From positions 1,363,001 through 1,427,000 of the forward strand of contig NC_051095.1 in the NCBI RefSeq assembly GCF_901709675.1: DNA of 64,000 nucleotides, in the 5' to 3' direction. The stretch's first letter is position 1; each line of letters starts with the position of its first letter. Below, piece after piece: positions 9,312 to 22,498 of the stretch. The notes below the pieces were generated by a model, which saw nothing but the letters and a program-made list of their open reading frames with translations, did not search any database and was not told the DNA's origin. The translations under genes and the position numbers were made by a program. This DNA comes from Syngnathus acus. Lineage: Eukaryota > Chordata > Actinopteri > Syngnathiformes > Syngnathidae.

Positions 9312-12300
9312 GTTTCTTGTGGACTTGTTTTCGCCTTTAACAATCACTTTGTTTTTTTTCACTTGACTAACGCGCAGCCGCCTCCTCTGTGCCATTTCAT
9401 GCATCATTTCTCTGTTTAATTGCAGCCGACTGGTGCCTTCTCCGTCTCACTCACCCCGCCTCACTCCTCGACATTCCCGCAGTCCGTTGAAACTCCTCCG
9501 CCATTCAATCAGACGCCGGATGAAGCAGGGCGACCGTTTGGCCACTTTGTCACGGGAACGCCACGCCGGATGCTCGCCAAACCGTGCAGAGGAAGATAAA
9601 ACAAAACAAAGCGGCGTTGTTGTTTTCAACTTGGCAGGGTGACACATGTGGACGTCTATTGTTTCGACTTCTGGACTGAAATAAAACATTGTCGGTTTGT
9701 CGACTGTGATGAGGCTGCAGGCCTGATCTCAATCTTTCCCAAGTGAAAGCAATAAAACCCGCCAGGAATCTCTTCCAGCCCGCCCCCCTAAAAAAACCAG
9801 CAAATATTCAGCAATATATTTTTAAAGGACAATGCTGGACAATAATATACTTTTAAAAAAATATACAGTATTGACTCAATGAAATACAATTGAAAAATGG
9901 CTTGGGTTGTCTAAAGACTGAAAATATGAGAATTGTTCTATCTTCAACTCAATCTTTTTGTGCAGAATTTTAAACTCAAAATTGGTGGCCGCCTTGAGTC
10001 AGCTTGACTCAGCTCCTCGCAGAGGATAAAGAATATATGCCAGCTATACTGCTATGTTTTCAAACAACTGTCATTAGGTGGCGTCTTGTGTTGGATATGA
10101 ACAATAGAAAGATTGGTCTATATTTTTATGGAAGAACATAACACACCGAATGCCTTCCAGATTCAGTTCTGATTCGGTTTCACTGAAAATGTATTTGCAG
10201 TTGCTAGCATGAACACGAGTCAAAAAGCTAGAGCGGGACCTTTCTAGGCCACACATGCACTGGAAAGGATACAGCAAAGTGCTTATCTGTTCCTCTCCCA
10301 GGCCCTAAACATGTTATATCGGCATCACGCACGCACGAACGAACGAACGAGCACAAGGAAGCAGCGGAGGTATCCGGAGCAATTATCAGGCTGTTAATGA
10401 TTGCCGCGCATCAGCAGAGCCGCAGCCATTCATTACACGAGCTTCCTCAGACACTCACCAGTCCCGGCCGGCCGGGAGCTCGCTTATCACACGGCCCACC
10501 GTTTGACGAGCTTAACGCAAAAAAGCGATTAAGCCGCGCCTGCGAACTTTGCCAAACTGCTCCCATCCTACGAGGGTGCTTGTTGATTTTGCAATTAGTC
10601 CGAGTAAAAGGCAAGAAAAGAAAGGTTTATTTTTACGGTGGCGTTGTGACGTGAGCCAAGGGCAAGTACTCGAGAGTGGCAGTAAAATTGCACTTTGCAA
10701 AACAACGAATGAAGCGAGATTAAAGCTACGTAATGGGCTGAATATATGGGAGGCCGTAAAAAGTCATACCGCGAGCCTCACTAGAAATTGCAGCATTTAT
10801 TTGGGCCATATTTTCTCATGATTTCTTGTTGACGTGATCGTTTGACTTTAATTACTTTTTTTTTCGATAGACGCATTTGGAAAGCGATTCTAGTTGCGTT
10901 CGGGGGATAATTTCATTGTCGGAAAAGATGATTACTGCTTGTAACTAGTCTTAAAAGATAATTCTAAATAAAAATAAAAAATCTTTTTAGATTTGATCAT
11001 TTGCCAAAGCAATCACGCACAAATGCAGAATTTATTTTCAGGGCTCTCAGTTTTTTCATTCCGCTTTCTGACCGTGAAGTTAGAGTTTCATGAAGGCAAC
11101 ACATGTCATTTCGATAACAGATAGTTATAGCGGATATTCATTCGCGGTAAAAAGGAAAATAATCGATTGACTAGCAGATTTTTAAAAAGGCGCCAAAATG
11201 TTAAATGAGAATCAACCCGGCCGATAATTGGCATATCTCTAATATACGTACATACAGGATTCTGTCCAACTGGTACAACCCGAGTAATTCACACATTGTC
11301 AAGCAAACACAACCTCCGAGTTCAGTCAGGTGTTAGCAAAATACCATTTTAATGTCCGAGGTTTTTTTCCCCGGCATGTGTCGTTGGGTAAAACAGCCTC
11401 CTTAATGGTGGCGAGCAAAACTGTCCTCATGTTTCTCGCCCTAATGGGATGTGCCTCACAGCCACTGCACAATAGTTGCATTAAACGCCAGCTCAGGAGC
11501 AGGAAGTTGAACGAGATGGAATTTCAGCTGCCCGAGATTAAAAGCCCACAACACCCAGGGCTGCCGAATGAGTAGGGGAGGGGGGGTGGGCAAAATGGTT
11601 GAGGAGAAAGCGCGGGAGCAAGATGGAGGCGGCGGGCAGTGTCAGTTCCGCTGTAAATAAGATCTCCCAAAAGGGTGCTTGGCTCCGGACTTCCTTTGTC
11701 TGGCCTTTAATGGTTTAGCGGGCTGGGGGAGACAGATTAGAGCGCCACCAAAAATACGCTAGGCTTTGTCTTCCGGCTCCATTTATCTCCCACCCCAGGT
11801 CTCAACTTTTTGTTTTATCGTCACTGCGATGGGGTGCTAAACTAGTGTTGTGCCCCAAATACTCAAGTACGGTCCAGATACCGCACATGAAAAATGGATT
11901 CAAGTACACCAGCGGACGTGATGGACGTGACTCACGTACTCCGGGGAGGCTTCATTAATCAAAGTGCAAGCTCAAGGGAAACGTCCATTTTCAAAGCACG
12001 GAAAGCTGAGGGAAATGATTTTTATTTTTATGAAGAAACAGAACCGTCCCGCTCAATCAGACAACAAATCCATCAGAACTGCTTGACACTTCTTTTTTTA
12101 TGAAACAATATTTTTAATTGTCCTAAGTAAGCCTAAAACGTGGACAACATGCAAACTTCAGACGGCGTTCGAAAACTGAAACTCAAAACGGAGTGCTCAC
12201 AAAGTAAGACCGGTCCTGGTCTCCATCAAAAATCCAGAGTCTGTGTAAATATGGCTCCCAGTCTGAGATGGTAGTGGTATTTTGGTCAAATCAATTTTGT

Positions 12301-13200
12301 CTGTTCAATAAAAAGTCATTGATTGTCATCCTTCAGATAAATAAATGTTGGACTGTACCTTTGTTGTTCAGTTTTTTTGTTGACCTTTGTTTGTTTTGGT
12401 TGACAAGGCCTCCCAATGGCCAGGAATGGCTACTGCACTTGGAAGGTGTGCTCTCCTTGATCCTCAGGTCAAGGGTCAAGAGCAAGATGGCCGCCTTAGG
12501 TCAGCCATGAGGACACTGAGCTTGGCATGCCAGCAGGCCTCTCGCTCAGAGAAGGTTTTTCAAAGTGGGATTTGAAAGCGGGATTGACAACCTGCGTGAT
12601 TTCAAGCTGGAGTTTATTCGTCATCAACTCGACGACCTTCCAACATTTGGAATTTGACTCCTGATCTCCTCGCCTGGACAAACAAATGGTGAGTGAATGC
12701 ATTGAAGACCTTAGCTAGCTAGCTTAAGCTTTACTAGCTTAAGAAATGCACTCCACATGTTGATATTTTGTTTTATGAATGGTTGATGAAAAAGTGAAGT
12801 GATGAAGCCATACAAGAAAAAAGTTGTGCTTTATTTTGTCAAGTGGATGTCAAAATAAAATCAACTGGAACCGGGTACTTTTTTTTAAGTAGATGCATCG
12901 GCAGCTTCAAAAATATATCTGGATCCAGATGATTTTTCCATGTAACCACGTGATGGAGAAAAAAAAAAAAGAAAATTGAACAAGTCAATGTTATTTGTGA
13001 CAAAACATTTTAAATACAATCTAGTTAACAGTAATACATTCATTATTTTTTAATTTAAAATCTAATATTAAGTGGAAAGAAGACCTTGAAAAAATGAATC
13101 GCTTGTTTAATCACAATTGCAATATGTGTTTATATGAAATACTAAATGATTATTTTTCAATTTTTATCATTTCTCATGTCATTATTTTTCTGCTTAAGGC
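9312..13200. other. Unique sequence, no gene seen
   Basis: AT-rich at 9790-9870 and 12950-13160. A pyrimidine tract ending TTTAATTGCAG at 9425 resembles a splice acceptor, but no coding exon follows. A small AGCTAGCTAGCTTAAGC cluster lies at 12714-12740. Confidence 0.35.
10380..10460. promoter_or_regulatory. Possible conserved non-coding element
   Basis: Homeobox-type TTAATGATT and CATTCATTA words are spaced within about 60 bp next to CAATTATCAGGC. This resembles developmental enhancers of vertebrates, but no alignment was possible. Confidence 0.2.
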
Positions 13201-16200
13201 TTTGTTCTAACCACTCTGACACCTTGCTGGCCTTTATTCATTTCATCATCAGGGAGTTGAATACATGTTCCAATCTCGTATGTGCGGGTCATTTACATGC
13301 TGGCATTTAAAAACGCCATGTGACTGATAATGAGCTGCCATGTTTGAAGTGCTTCTTCATTAGCGTCTTGAACGAAGCGCTGATTGGCCGCGCTTTGATG
13401 CGGCCCGCCGCAACACACAACAACAAATGGCGCTGGCGGGGTTCTCGCAACGTTTTTTTGTTTCATCCCGGCCGTAACAAGGGCCTCTTTTTGATCTATC
13501 GCACCCTAAAGAAGCTTTTTGATGCACGCTAATGATTGACGGAGCCAGCGCGGATGCAACCGCCTGTTGTTGTTGCTAATCGAACCCGAGCCGTCTCGTA
13601 ACCTCGGTAAACACGTTTTTGCAGCTTTCGCCCCGAACCCGACGCTTTGTGTTTATTTGCCTCTCTTATTTGTCCAAATATATGAAGAGCGTGCATTTGC
13701 GAGCGGCGGCGTCAACACCTGCGTGTTTTTAATGGCGCTATGCTAATGAAGCCCCGCACGAGCGGATGCGCCTGGCAAACGAGAGGAGAGGCCTAATTAA
13801 TTTTCAGATTTGAGCTTTGATGTGTCTAATTGCTCTAAGCTTCCCGACTTCATTAGTCAGCGAGCGGTCTCGGCGGACGCGGGAGCCGGGTCCCTGCGGT
13901 TAGCGAGGGGAGGCTTACCTGTGTATTTTTAGGCCCTGCTATTTATAATCGCTAGCTAGCGCTCTGGATGTTTTTACATCCCAGACAAATCTTAAAGCAA
14001 TAACAATTGATCTCGACAGAATATACACTGTATTTCATATTATTTTCCTCACGGCTCATTTATCATCTAGCTCTGTTACTGACATCCTAATCGGCCAGAC
14101 AATTTAATCAACTGAGCTTTTGAAAATCGTCCAAAATAGGCAAATTCTTTTTTTGCCCATTTATTTATTTAATTTATTTAAACAAATGAATCAAAAATTC
14201 GCTGATTTTTGCTGAGTTTTTTTTCTTTCTGTTCTAAAATTCAACAAATATTAAATACTGCGATGTAATGAATAATTTAACAATATCACGAGGGTAACGT
14301 AATATGTGGTATACGTCTCTGTACAAGCCTATCGCATAATTGTGTGACGCGTGAACATTCGTGTTTATACTCAACAATTCCAACTAAATGAGGAAAGATG
14401 ATTTTAATTTCATAAAATTCTGAATCACAATGAGCGCTCTCACGCGTGAGCTGCTGTCAGCCACCGCTCACGCCCAGACGCTCACACGCAGTCTCGCTGA
14501 TCGGCGAGACGTCTGCTTAGAATTTGCTTTCGAGTTCCGATACAATCGCAATTGTGCACCCTCCCGAAACATCCGTCCAAAACTTGCACCATCTGGGTCG
14601 ACACAGTAGCACAGCAGAACTTTTCCGAACTTTGCTTTTTGACTGTCAAGTAAAGTTCTGAGCCCCAAGTGTTGCCCTTAGTCGTTCTCTTGATGATGAT
14701 TCAGTCCCCTATTTGCAGCGAGGTGCAAATTGTCAAAGTTTTAATTGCGGCGTGACCTCACATAGCGCAGTTCACCAAGCAATCCTTCAGTCGGCCGACA
14801 GCGCTTTCCGTGGCACCTCGGCGGGAACTGCCCGGACGGGAACCTGCTCATCGAAGCCATTTCTGTTTGTACCGGCGTCTACTGGAGTCAGGCGTTAATA
14901 ACGCTTTCTCCGACCGGGCGAAATGACACGGCGCATTAATTCCCCCGTCCCGAGGCTTCAATTAATTTCACCAGAACAACATATTCAGTACAGAAAAGAA
15001 AATGTAATAAATGGCTAATTAGGATGTTGCGCTCTGGGAAGTCCTTCAAAACTTTCCTCAAGGATGTCATCTGTGGGTCTTATTTGCCAGATACCTTCGC
15101 CATGCTCAAGCTCAGACAATCATTGAGATGCTGTTGAGCTGTTGTAGATCACCTCCAGTGGAATGTTGGAGGAATTTATTGATTTCACCCTTGAATGGTG
15201 CTGAATATTCAGCTGTGTACAAGCACTTTAATACAAATCAGGGCCCTTTCGACAAAGAAGCAATTTTGTCAAAATGCAAATGATACAGGTGACCTTGCCG
15301 TGTGTGCAAATGAGTACAAAAAAGATGCGTGCGGCCCCGCCGACCAAAACGCAAAATATTCCCTCGAGGCGACCGGAATGTCTTCATGCTTTCTAGCAAA
15401 CCCGCGAGACTGACGAGGGGGGGGATGGACTGGCTTGAGGGGAAGGGGGGCGTGGCGCCGACGAGTTTTAAATTGTTTCTGGAACATGAATGATCGTGAG
15501 CGTTTTGATATTGGCATATTTTAATACGGTTGCATCGCCGCCAGTCGAAACGGAATCATCTGCATAGAGGAAAAAAACAAAACAAAAGCCAACAAGTCAA
15601 TAAAAATGCGCTGGTGAATAATGGATGAGGGTGTGAAAGAAAAGGAAGAGGTGATGTATGAGTGGGTGTATTTGCGTATGGCGAGTGCTCGGCGCGACGG
15701 CTGCTACCATTAACATGCAAACGTCCCCGACAAAGATTCATCTGAGCCACTCGGCTGAAAAGTGCCAAAGCTGCCGCCTCGGCCAGCACTGTTGGGTTTG
15801 TTGTTGGCTGAATCCACGTCGGCAAAAGAGAAGTTTCTCCAATAAAGATGATTCGATACCCGCGACCCGATACCGAGGGCGTTTCAATCATTTTAGAGAT
15901 ATTTAGATCATGTTACGATTCAAATTATTCGTCTAAAAACTCGATATGATCAAGTCCGACGTTATCTTGAGTGCCATCGATTTGAACATCCTATTCCCTG
16001 GGTAGTAGAAAGGATAAATAAAAAAAATACAGGAAATGATCGAATCATGTAAACAGTACACAATACGAAGTAAGTGATGCGTGGGAGTTGTGGCAGCAAC
16101 CTCTTAATTGCTCTGCGGAGGAGTAAAATGAAGGTGGAGCTAATTTCACACAAACGGCGTATGGTGGCCAATTCATCGCTTTTCAAACTTTGCGGCGAGC

Positions 16201-17330
16201 AGACGATCTCTAAATTGGCTGTCAATTAGACGTTAACGAGAGAAATAGGTTACCCGGCTATTTGTGTTCCTACCTTCGGATCGGTTGCTTTGGGAAAGAC
16301 GCAAAGCAAGCAGCCGTTTGAACGCCGCTCGGCGCTAATGAGGCGCTATTGTGGCGATGGCTCGTTCGTGCGTGCGTGGGTGGACAAGTGGGAGGAAGGA
16401 CGAATGGGAGGGCAGGTGTGCGGGGACGGACGGCACGGAGGGACTTGACCTCTCCCGGTGAGGAGCTTTCATCTGGGAGAGATTCTCGGACGGCGGCCAA
16501 TCACGCGGTGCCCAATTTGGAAGCTGATGCGAGTGCAGGCGCCAAACAAATTGCCGCCATTGTTGGCTGTTGCTCGTCCAAAGAGCAGATGGCCGCCATC
16601 CTTTGAATGTTTGGCTCATTGAACATCTGGGCCTTCCTGACAACGAGCTTCTCGTCGTCACATTCACCTCCACACAAATGATGATTTTGCACGCCATCAT
16701 CCAAAACCGCTCAATGGGTCTGCGCTCGATTGTTTGCCGAGAGCTTGAAATCTTCGGGCTCTGGATATCGAGACCGACTTTGGGTTCCAGCACGGCACTA
16801 TGATCCATTCGCTCGAATCTTTTCAGATAAAGCTCATGAGTTTGTAATCTGCGCAACTCGCGGAAGAGCTTTGAAATGTGACCATAAGAATAAAATCAAC
16901 GCTGGTTCTGCTGGCTGACCTGTTTTTGTGGTTTGTCCTTTGGGAAAAGTATCTCTTTTTTCATCTGAAGTGCCACTCTGGGGCTTTTGTTTGTCTCAAA
17001 GTACTTTTTATAGAACTATCAAGTTATGAACGTCACCCTCCATTTGCCGTGACTCCTGGAAAGCTTTTATTTTGAGTTAAATAGAATCCAGTTGGACAAA
17101 AGTACATTTCAAAGTCTTCATTGTGCGTTTGAGGACATGGAAAATAAAAAATAAAATAAAATAAAAAAGAAAGAGGGTTTTTGTGATGACTAATACATTT
17201 ATACACTCGTAAAAAGGCCATGGACCGCTGTTGTGCGGCACAGCATTGCTTGGCGGAGGGATACGGTCACTGTGAAGAAGGGTGGCGTGTTGATGGCATG
17301 TCCATCCGCCAGGCATTTGTTGACTATTCA
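13201..17330. other. Unique sequence, no gene seen
   Basis: The stretch alternates CpG-containing blocks (13370-13900, 14740-14960, 16340-16500) with AT-rich ones. The 173-codon minus ORF at 16335-16856 overlaps others on the plus strand and has no domain. The 13780-13860 part (CCTAATTAATTTTCAGATTTG, then TGTCTAATTGCTC) looks enhancer-like. Confidence 0.35.
13785..13860. promoter_or_regulatory. Possible conserved non-coding element
   Basis: Several TAATT/ATTA homeodomain words (CTAATTAATTTT, CTAATTGCTC, TCATTAG) lie within 70 bp, flanked by CpG-containing sequence. The evidence is motif content only. Confidence 0.2.
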
Positions 17331-17359
17331 CGCTTTTATTTTGTTAACAATTCTTTATT

Positions 17360-17470
17360 TTGGCGGAAGCGATGCTTTATTTCGGCGGAAGTGATGGAAA
17401 CCAGGAAGTGTCTGTGACTCGTACGATGCGCGCGAGGGGAGGGGTTGCGCACTTGAGGAAAGAAAAGCCG
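17360..17470 (+). promoter_or_regulatory. ETS-site cluster, possible transposon promoter
   Basis: Three ETS-type sites (GGCGGAAGCG, GGCGGAAGTG, CCAGGAAGTG) occur within 50 bp (17363-17412), followed by a CpG-rich GATGCGCGCGAGG segment. It lies about 300 bp upstream of the pogo-like coding remnant and may be its old promoter. Confidence 0.3.
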
Positions 17471-17717
17471 CATTCCCGCCGAGTGAAATTTGGGAGAAAC
17501 TCCGACGGAGGCGACTCTTTGTATGTTCCATGTTATATTTTCTTGTTTTCATGGAAACGGAACTATATTTCTAACACTTATTTCATCTTTTCTAGTTTTA
17601 CTCTTTTATTGGTGGCAAGATTTCCTTATAAAGCTACAAAACGACCGAAGGACGTCTTGCGGCATCAGTTCAGAGTTAGCTCGCTGTCTAGCTTGGACAA
17701 AGCTAACACGCCTTAGC

Positions 17718-17774
17718 GAGAACAGTGCTGCTTTTAAATTAAAGGCAGTCGATTTGGCTCTTAACAAATGGTAA
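17718..17774 (+). pseudogene. Pogo/Tigger-like transposase N-terminal remnant
   Basis: The frame reads ENSAAFKLKAVDLALNKW and then a stop at 17772. The AAFKLK-V-LA pattern matches the start of the helix-turn-helix DNA-binding domain of pogo/CENP-B-type transposases, which typically continues with GN-RAAAR. Here that continuation is lost at the stop. Only about 18 residues survive. The last nine codons or so are repeated in the following 125-bp duplication. The start codon is not identifiable. TA-flanked MITEs elsewhere in the window could be non-autonomous relatives, since pogo elements duplicate TA. Confidence 0.45.
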
Positions 17775-18001
17775 TTGAACATTAAAACTTATGTTTAATT
17801 ATTAAAAAAAAAAAAAAAGATTTTCCCCTAATTTTAGCTGGTGTGGTTTATAGTCCAGAAATTAAAAATTTGTGAGATTTGGCTCTTAACAAATGGTAAT
17901 TGAACATTAAAACTTATGTTTAATTATTAAAAAAAAAAAAAAAAGATTTTCCCCTAATTTTAGCTGGTGTGGTTTATAGTCCAGAAATTAAAAATTTGTG
18001 A
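17751..18001 (+). repeat. Near-perfect tandem duplication, unit 125-126 bp
   Basis: GATTTGGCTCTTAACAAATG begins at 17751 and again at 17876. The two units differ by one A in an A15/A16 run. Each ends in GGTTTATAGTCCAGAAATT, which resembles the CTTATAGTCCGGAAAAT end of the MITE at 50186-50590. The near-identity points to a recent duplication. Confidence 0.95.
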
Positions 18002-18155
18002 GATACTTTTGTCGCAACACTGCTTGATGAGCACTTTGTCGTTGGCAGAACAGACAACGGCTAAAAGTCGGGCACGACACGGAGCGGCCTTTTCCTTCAA
18101 ATCCGTCGCAACAGCCAAGAAAGTCATAGTAAGTTGGTTTATTTTTCTTCCTTAA
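17967..18155 (+). other. Possible exon-like ORF, unrecognised
   Basis: From the ATG at 18027 the frame is basic and alanine-rich (MSTLSLAEQTTAKSRARHG...) and reaches a GTAAGT donor-like site at 18129. It lies just after the tandem duplication and may be another piece of the decayed transposase, or chance. No family match is recognised. Confidence 0.2.
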
Positions 18156-18910
18156 ACTGTGGTTTTTATGTTTGGGTTGACGTCTGAGTTTTCATCGAAG
18201 AAAAAATAAAGGCCTCATCCAGGTTGAGCACTAATTGCAAGATATGCACGGTCACGCTCGTGGCAAGGAGACTAATACCAAATAGCACACTCGGGGCAAC
18301 GGAATGAATCCGATTGCGAAAAAGCCTCTCGGCGTCGTGGCCGGCTGGATAATTAGCGATGTCCGTCAGCGGCGAGCAGGCCAATGATGCCCCTGACGCT
18401 TTGCCTTTCATTCTATTCCAATGGAAAGTAATTAAGTCAGTCAGAATTGTATGCAAACGCCATCCAGTTTGCGAGAATGATCCAATGACATTTTACACAA
18501 ACTCGCCCTATGTCGGCCTTTAATTACTACCGGGGATGTGGAAAAAAAAAAAGCAATAAAGCACAAACCGAAGTGAGTAAATCCTCCTTTGTGTTTGACA
18601 TAATCGCTCCCTCCACAACTTGCCCCGAAGCTTCAAGTAAATCCAGACTGATGAGCGGGCCTGTAAAAATGAAGACGCCGATACACGATTTAATTGAGGT
18701 GTATTTGGCGAAAATTGAGATCAAGTCGTCTCACCTGGAAAATTATAAGATAATAGCTTGAGTCACCAAAGTAACTTATGTCACAGGGAGCTTTACAAGC
18801 CCCACCCCCCAGCGTATTAAATGGGCCTGTACAAATGTTAGCAGAATCCAATTTGATCTTCCTATTACTGTATTTTTCACACATAACATCATGAAGAAGA
18901 AAAAATAAAA
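18156..18910. other. Unique sequence, no gene seen
   Basis: No domain-bearing ORF. ORFs of 65-96 codons overlap on both strands. Confidence 0.4.
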
Positions 18911-19272
18911 ACGGTAAGTCGCTTGCTCTGTTGCATTTATTGTGGTGGTGTGAGTGAATTTCTTGACGGCAGGTTGTATTGAAGAGAAAGACGGTAAGTC
19001 ACTTGCTATGTTGCATTTCTTTTTGGCAAATTTATTTTGGTGGTGTCAGTGAATTTCTTGACACCAGGTTGCATTGAAAAAAAAAACCGGTAAGTCGCTC
19101 GCTATGTTGCATTTTTTTAGGCAAATTAATTTTGATGGTGTGAGTGAATTTCTTGATGGCAGGTTGCATTGGAAAAAAAACGGTAAGTTGCTTGCTATGT
19201 TGCATTTTATTTTAGGCAAATTTATTTTGGTGGTGTGGGTGAATTTCTTGACGGCAGGTCACATTGGAAACG
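18911..19272 (+). repeat. Four-copy minisatellite, unit 80-96 bp
   Basis: Units start with CGGTAAGT near 18912, 18992, 19088 and 19181. Each carries TTGCATTT, a (T)nAGGCAAATT-like segment (lost in unit 1), TGGTGGTGTGAGTGAATTTC and TTGAC-GCAGGTTGCATTG. Divergence between units is mostly in the T and A runs. Confidence 0.9.
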
Positions 19273-22200
19273 ATGGCGACGTTTCTCATTTTATTATAAA
19301 ATGGCTCACTTGATCTCGAATTGCGCCTCACGTTGCGGGCCGAAGGGAGAATCTGGCTCAGTTATTGTGACCTTTGCTGCTATGGATAATAAACCCCGGT
19401 CGCAGCGGCAGCTAAGAAAAGTCACGTGTTAGTTGCCATGACGACAACTTGTTTATCTTCAATTTTGTTTTAGCAGTTGTCATATTTTTCTGGTGCGTTA
19501 AAGAAGATTCCACTTCCTCTGTTTCTTCGTCAGTCTTGGAGAATACTTTTTTTTTGTTTTCCCTGCTGAGGACGCTGTGGTATACTCGCATCTTTTATGT
19601 TTCCGATGTATATGATTTCCAGAGATGCCTGTGTTTGTCGTTTCCGGAGTTTACCACTAGAGGGCGGATGCACGGTTTGTGTCGAAAGAAAGACCGCAAC
19701 AAGCTGTACCAAAAAGTGTGCTTTGTGATCGTGTACCTGGAAAATTCAGTAAAATGTGAATTATATTGCGGAGGTTGTGCTGTTATTTTGGCCACGACGC
19801 AACAGACACAATAAAAAAAAAAAAAATGCAAACGCGCGGCGCCTCCGTGGCTGACGTAAATCAACCGCAAATAACGCACCTCGTCAAATATGTCGTACGT
19901 TTGGACTTTGTCCCGGCGCGACTCTGTGGCGCAATTACGAACCAGCTGCACTTATTTTTAAAGTAGGGGTTGACGTTTTATGACGCTCGCGTACCCAAAA
20001 TGACTTTCTCTCTCGCCATTATCGCCATTGTGCATCTGCCGCATTTTTTCCCCCCCTCCCTCGCTTTTTCAAGTGGTGTTTATTTTAATGCCATGCCTCT
20101 TTAAACGTTTAATATTGCATCTGTGTTCCTGCAGTTTGTTTGCCGGGGCGTGTTGCATTTCGCTTTCTTTTTTTTTTCCTTTTCCCCCCGCAGCCGAGCT
20201 CATATGCCATTAACATGAAATTAATACATTTGGTTTGCCTTTCCCCACTCACCCAGATGGTGACCAATGGCATTGTTCCTCCCAAACATATTAAACACTG
20301 GGAGCAAATGCGCAAATGGAAGCTAGAAATGAATTTCTTGTAAATTACATTTCCTATGTAGATTGCAGTTAATACAATGACCTGTTTAATGGGGAATAAG
20401 AGGAGGGCGCCCAAAAGGGAGTCGCGGGGAGGAAATTAGAAGTCGGCGGAAATGAAAAGAAGGATGAGGGGCGACCATGTGTTCAGGGAGTCAAAGCTGT
20501 ATGATGTCGACCACGGCGTTGTTTTGGGGTAAATCGAGATCTGTTTTGCCGCTTTTTGCCAATCGTGTGTGATGGCAATTATTGCATGGCGGTGAACGGA
20601 GGCGAGGCGTCTGAAGAATGGTGTTGCGACGGCCGTTGGACAACATTAGTCGTAGAGAATGTCTTGCTTTTTGCAAATCATGACACTTGAAAGTGAGAAA
20701 ACGTCTCCCCGAGGACAAAATAGTCATTTTAAGTGGCGGTCAAATGTTTAGTGTCTCATAAATAAGTCTTAAGTGTATAAAGTCAATTTTTAAAAGCTGA
20801 TGACACTCATTTGTACCATGAAGAATTATATTCACATTTGCTGATGAAGCAACAATAATTGCTGTTGGAGCCTGCTAAATTGTTTATTATTACTATGTTT
20901 ATTAAAACTCAAACTATTCGCCCGGATTAGTCCAGGGGGTGTGGCAAGTGTGTCTCAGGAATGGAAAGACGAATGTTTTTGAAGGCGACACCCAGACAAT
21001 TAAATTGAAGGACTTAGGATAACGTTGATTTGGTGCAATTTAAAAGAGCTTCTGTTTTATTACTCTGCAGTTTCTGGAAGGAAGAAGATGGCGAAAGTGA
21101 GACGTTATTGAGCTCGTAATCTTGAAATGCCATTAAAGTTCTATTCAGTTTATGGAAAGTGAGTCCAAGGGGAAGCAAGAACACGAATAGAAAGGGCTCC
21201 GCAACAGAGCCCTGTGGAACACCTGCGGTGACTGGCGAGGAGCCAGATAAGAACGAAATGTGTGCTGCTGGCTATTTCATACTTGCATGTCCATAATTGC
21301 AAATAGTCCTGCACTCTTCAAACCCAGTTTAGTGTTAAGCTCGTGTTTACAGTATGTGTGCACTCGCAAGGCCGTGTCAAGTGTCAGCCCATTGATGTTT
21401 CTCCCTGCTCCGTCTTCAAAGGCGTGCAGACGGGCGCCAGACCGCAAAGACGCATTCAAAAACCCTGACCTGATTATGTGTTGATGGCAGAGAGGCGTAC
21501 GTACATGTGATGTGTGGCGACGCGACATGAAAAAGACACGACAACGCGCAGCCAAGTGCACATTGGTGCCAGGGTCAGATGCCGAGCGCGGCATACGGGC
21601 GAAACGACCGAGAGGAGAGGAAGACAAGCGGAAAGTGTCCCCGAGGGACTCCGCTGACAGCTCCAAACTACTCGTATGCACAAACTTTGGACTTTCATAC
21701 CAGACTGCTGTCATGGGTGATTTGGCGCACCTGTGGCCCAAACACGCAGTTGACTTTGGAGTGAAAATCATTTTTCAAATCACTTTTCAGAGATGGTCTT
21801 AATTCTCTACCAAAGGCTTGAATATTGTTTCCCAGGGCTTATTTTTTTTCTTTGTACTGGTAGAATTATTATTATTATATTATTATTTACAATTATTATA
21901 TAATATATTATATAAATATGGTATAATTATTTGATGATATAATTAATATTATATAATTTCAATTCCATAAATGAATCTGAATCTGGGGGTTGAATCTGTA
22001 CACACGTTGCTGTACTGCGAGCAAGCTGTCTTAATTCATTTAACCAAGAGCTAATTAGCAAAATCCAATCAATTCATAGTTTTGTCACGATTTGTTATTT
22101 TTCCGGTCTTCTCTCTCGGTCGAGGCGACTGTTGTTGTAATGTGTTTCCTCTCTGTAGAAAGCAAAAGGTGGCTTTGAAGCTCAAATCCTTCACTTGAGC

Positions 22201-22498
22201 TTGCCACAAAGCTCGCCTCCCCGCTAAGTAGTGAGCCATTTGTCTGTGATGACTTCACTTTGTGGGGACTTTTCACTCCCTGAGAAAATGCCCTCATTTT
22301 CAGGTGCGATAATACACTTATTTAAGCCACTTGCGCATGCCGCGCTTGGGCCATTACCTTGACTCACCTTGGATCAAGTTCTATCCTGAAAAGTCACTTT
22401 TGTGAGAAGTGAGATTGATTAGCTTGCTCCCGGAATAATGGCAGGAAGCACAGAAGGACACCTGTTTACCTAAGTGCTCTTGTGGGATTATGAATCTA
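19273..22498. other. Unique sequence, no gene seen
   Basis: A strong pyrimidine tract ending CCCCGCAG at 20193 looks like a splice acceptor, but the following ORF (to 20343) has no recognisable domain. An AT-rich block lies at 21862-21965. Confidence 0.35.
19654..19667 (+). promoter_or_regulatory. CTCF-like motif
   Basis: CCACTAGAGGGCGG fits the CTCF core at all key positions. Confidence 0.5.

Noticed and set aside
16335-16856. 173-codon minus-strand ORF
   Set aside because: It overlaps several ORFs on the other strand and has no recognisable domain or splice context.
18911-19272. CRISPR-like array
   Set aside because: Regular repeats, but whole units are repeated with no unique spacers and the genome is vertebrate. 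It is a minisatellite.
20160-20343. Exon after the strong CCCCGCAG acceptor
   Set aside because: The open frame is short with no domain, and pyrimidine tracts ending CAG are common by chance in this sequence.
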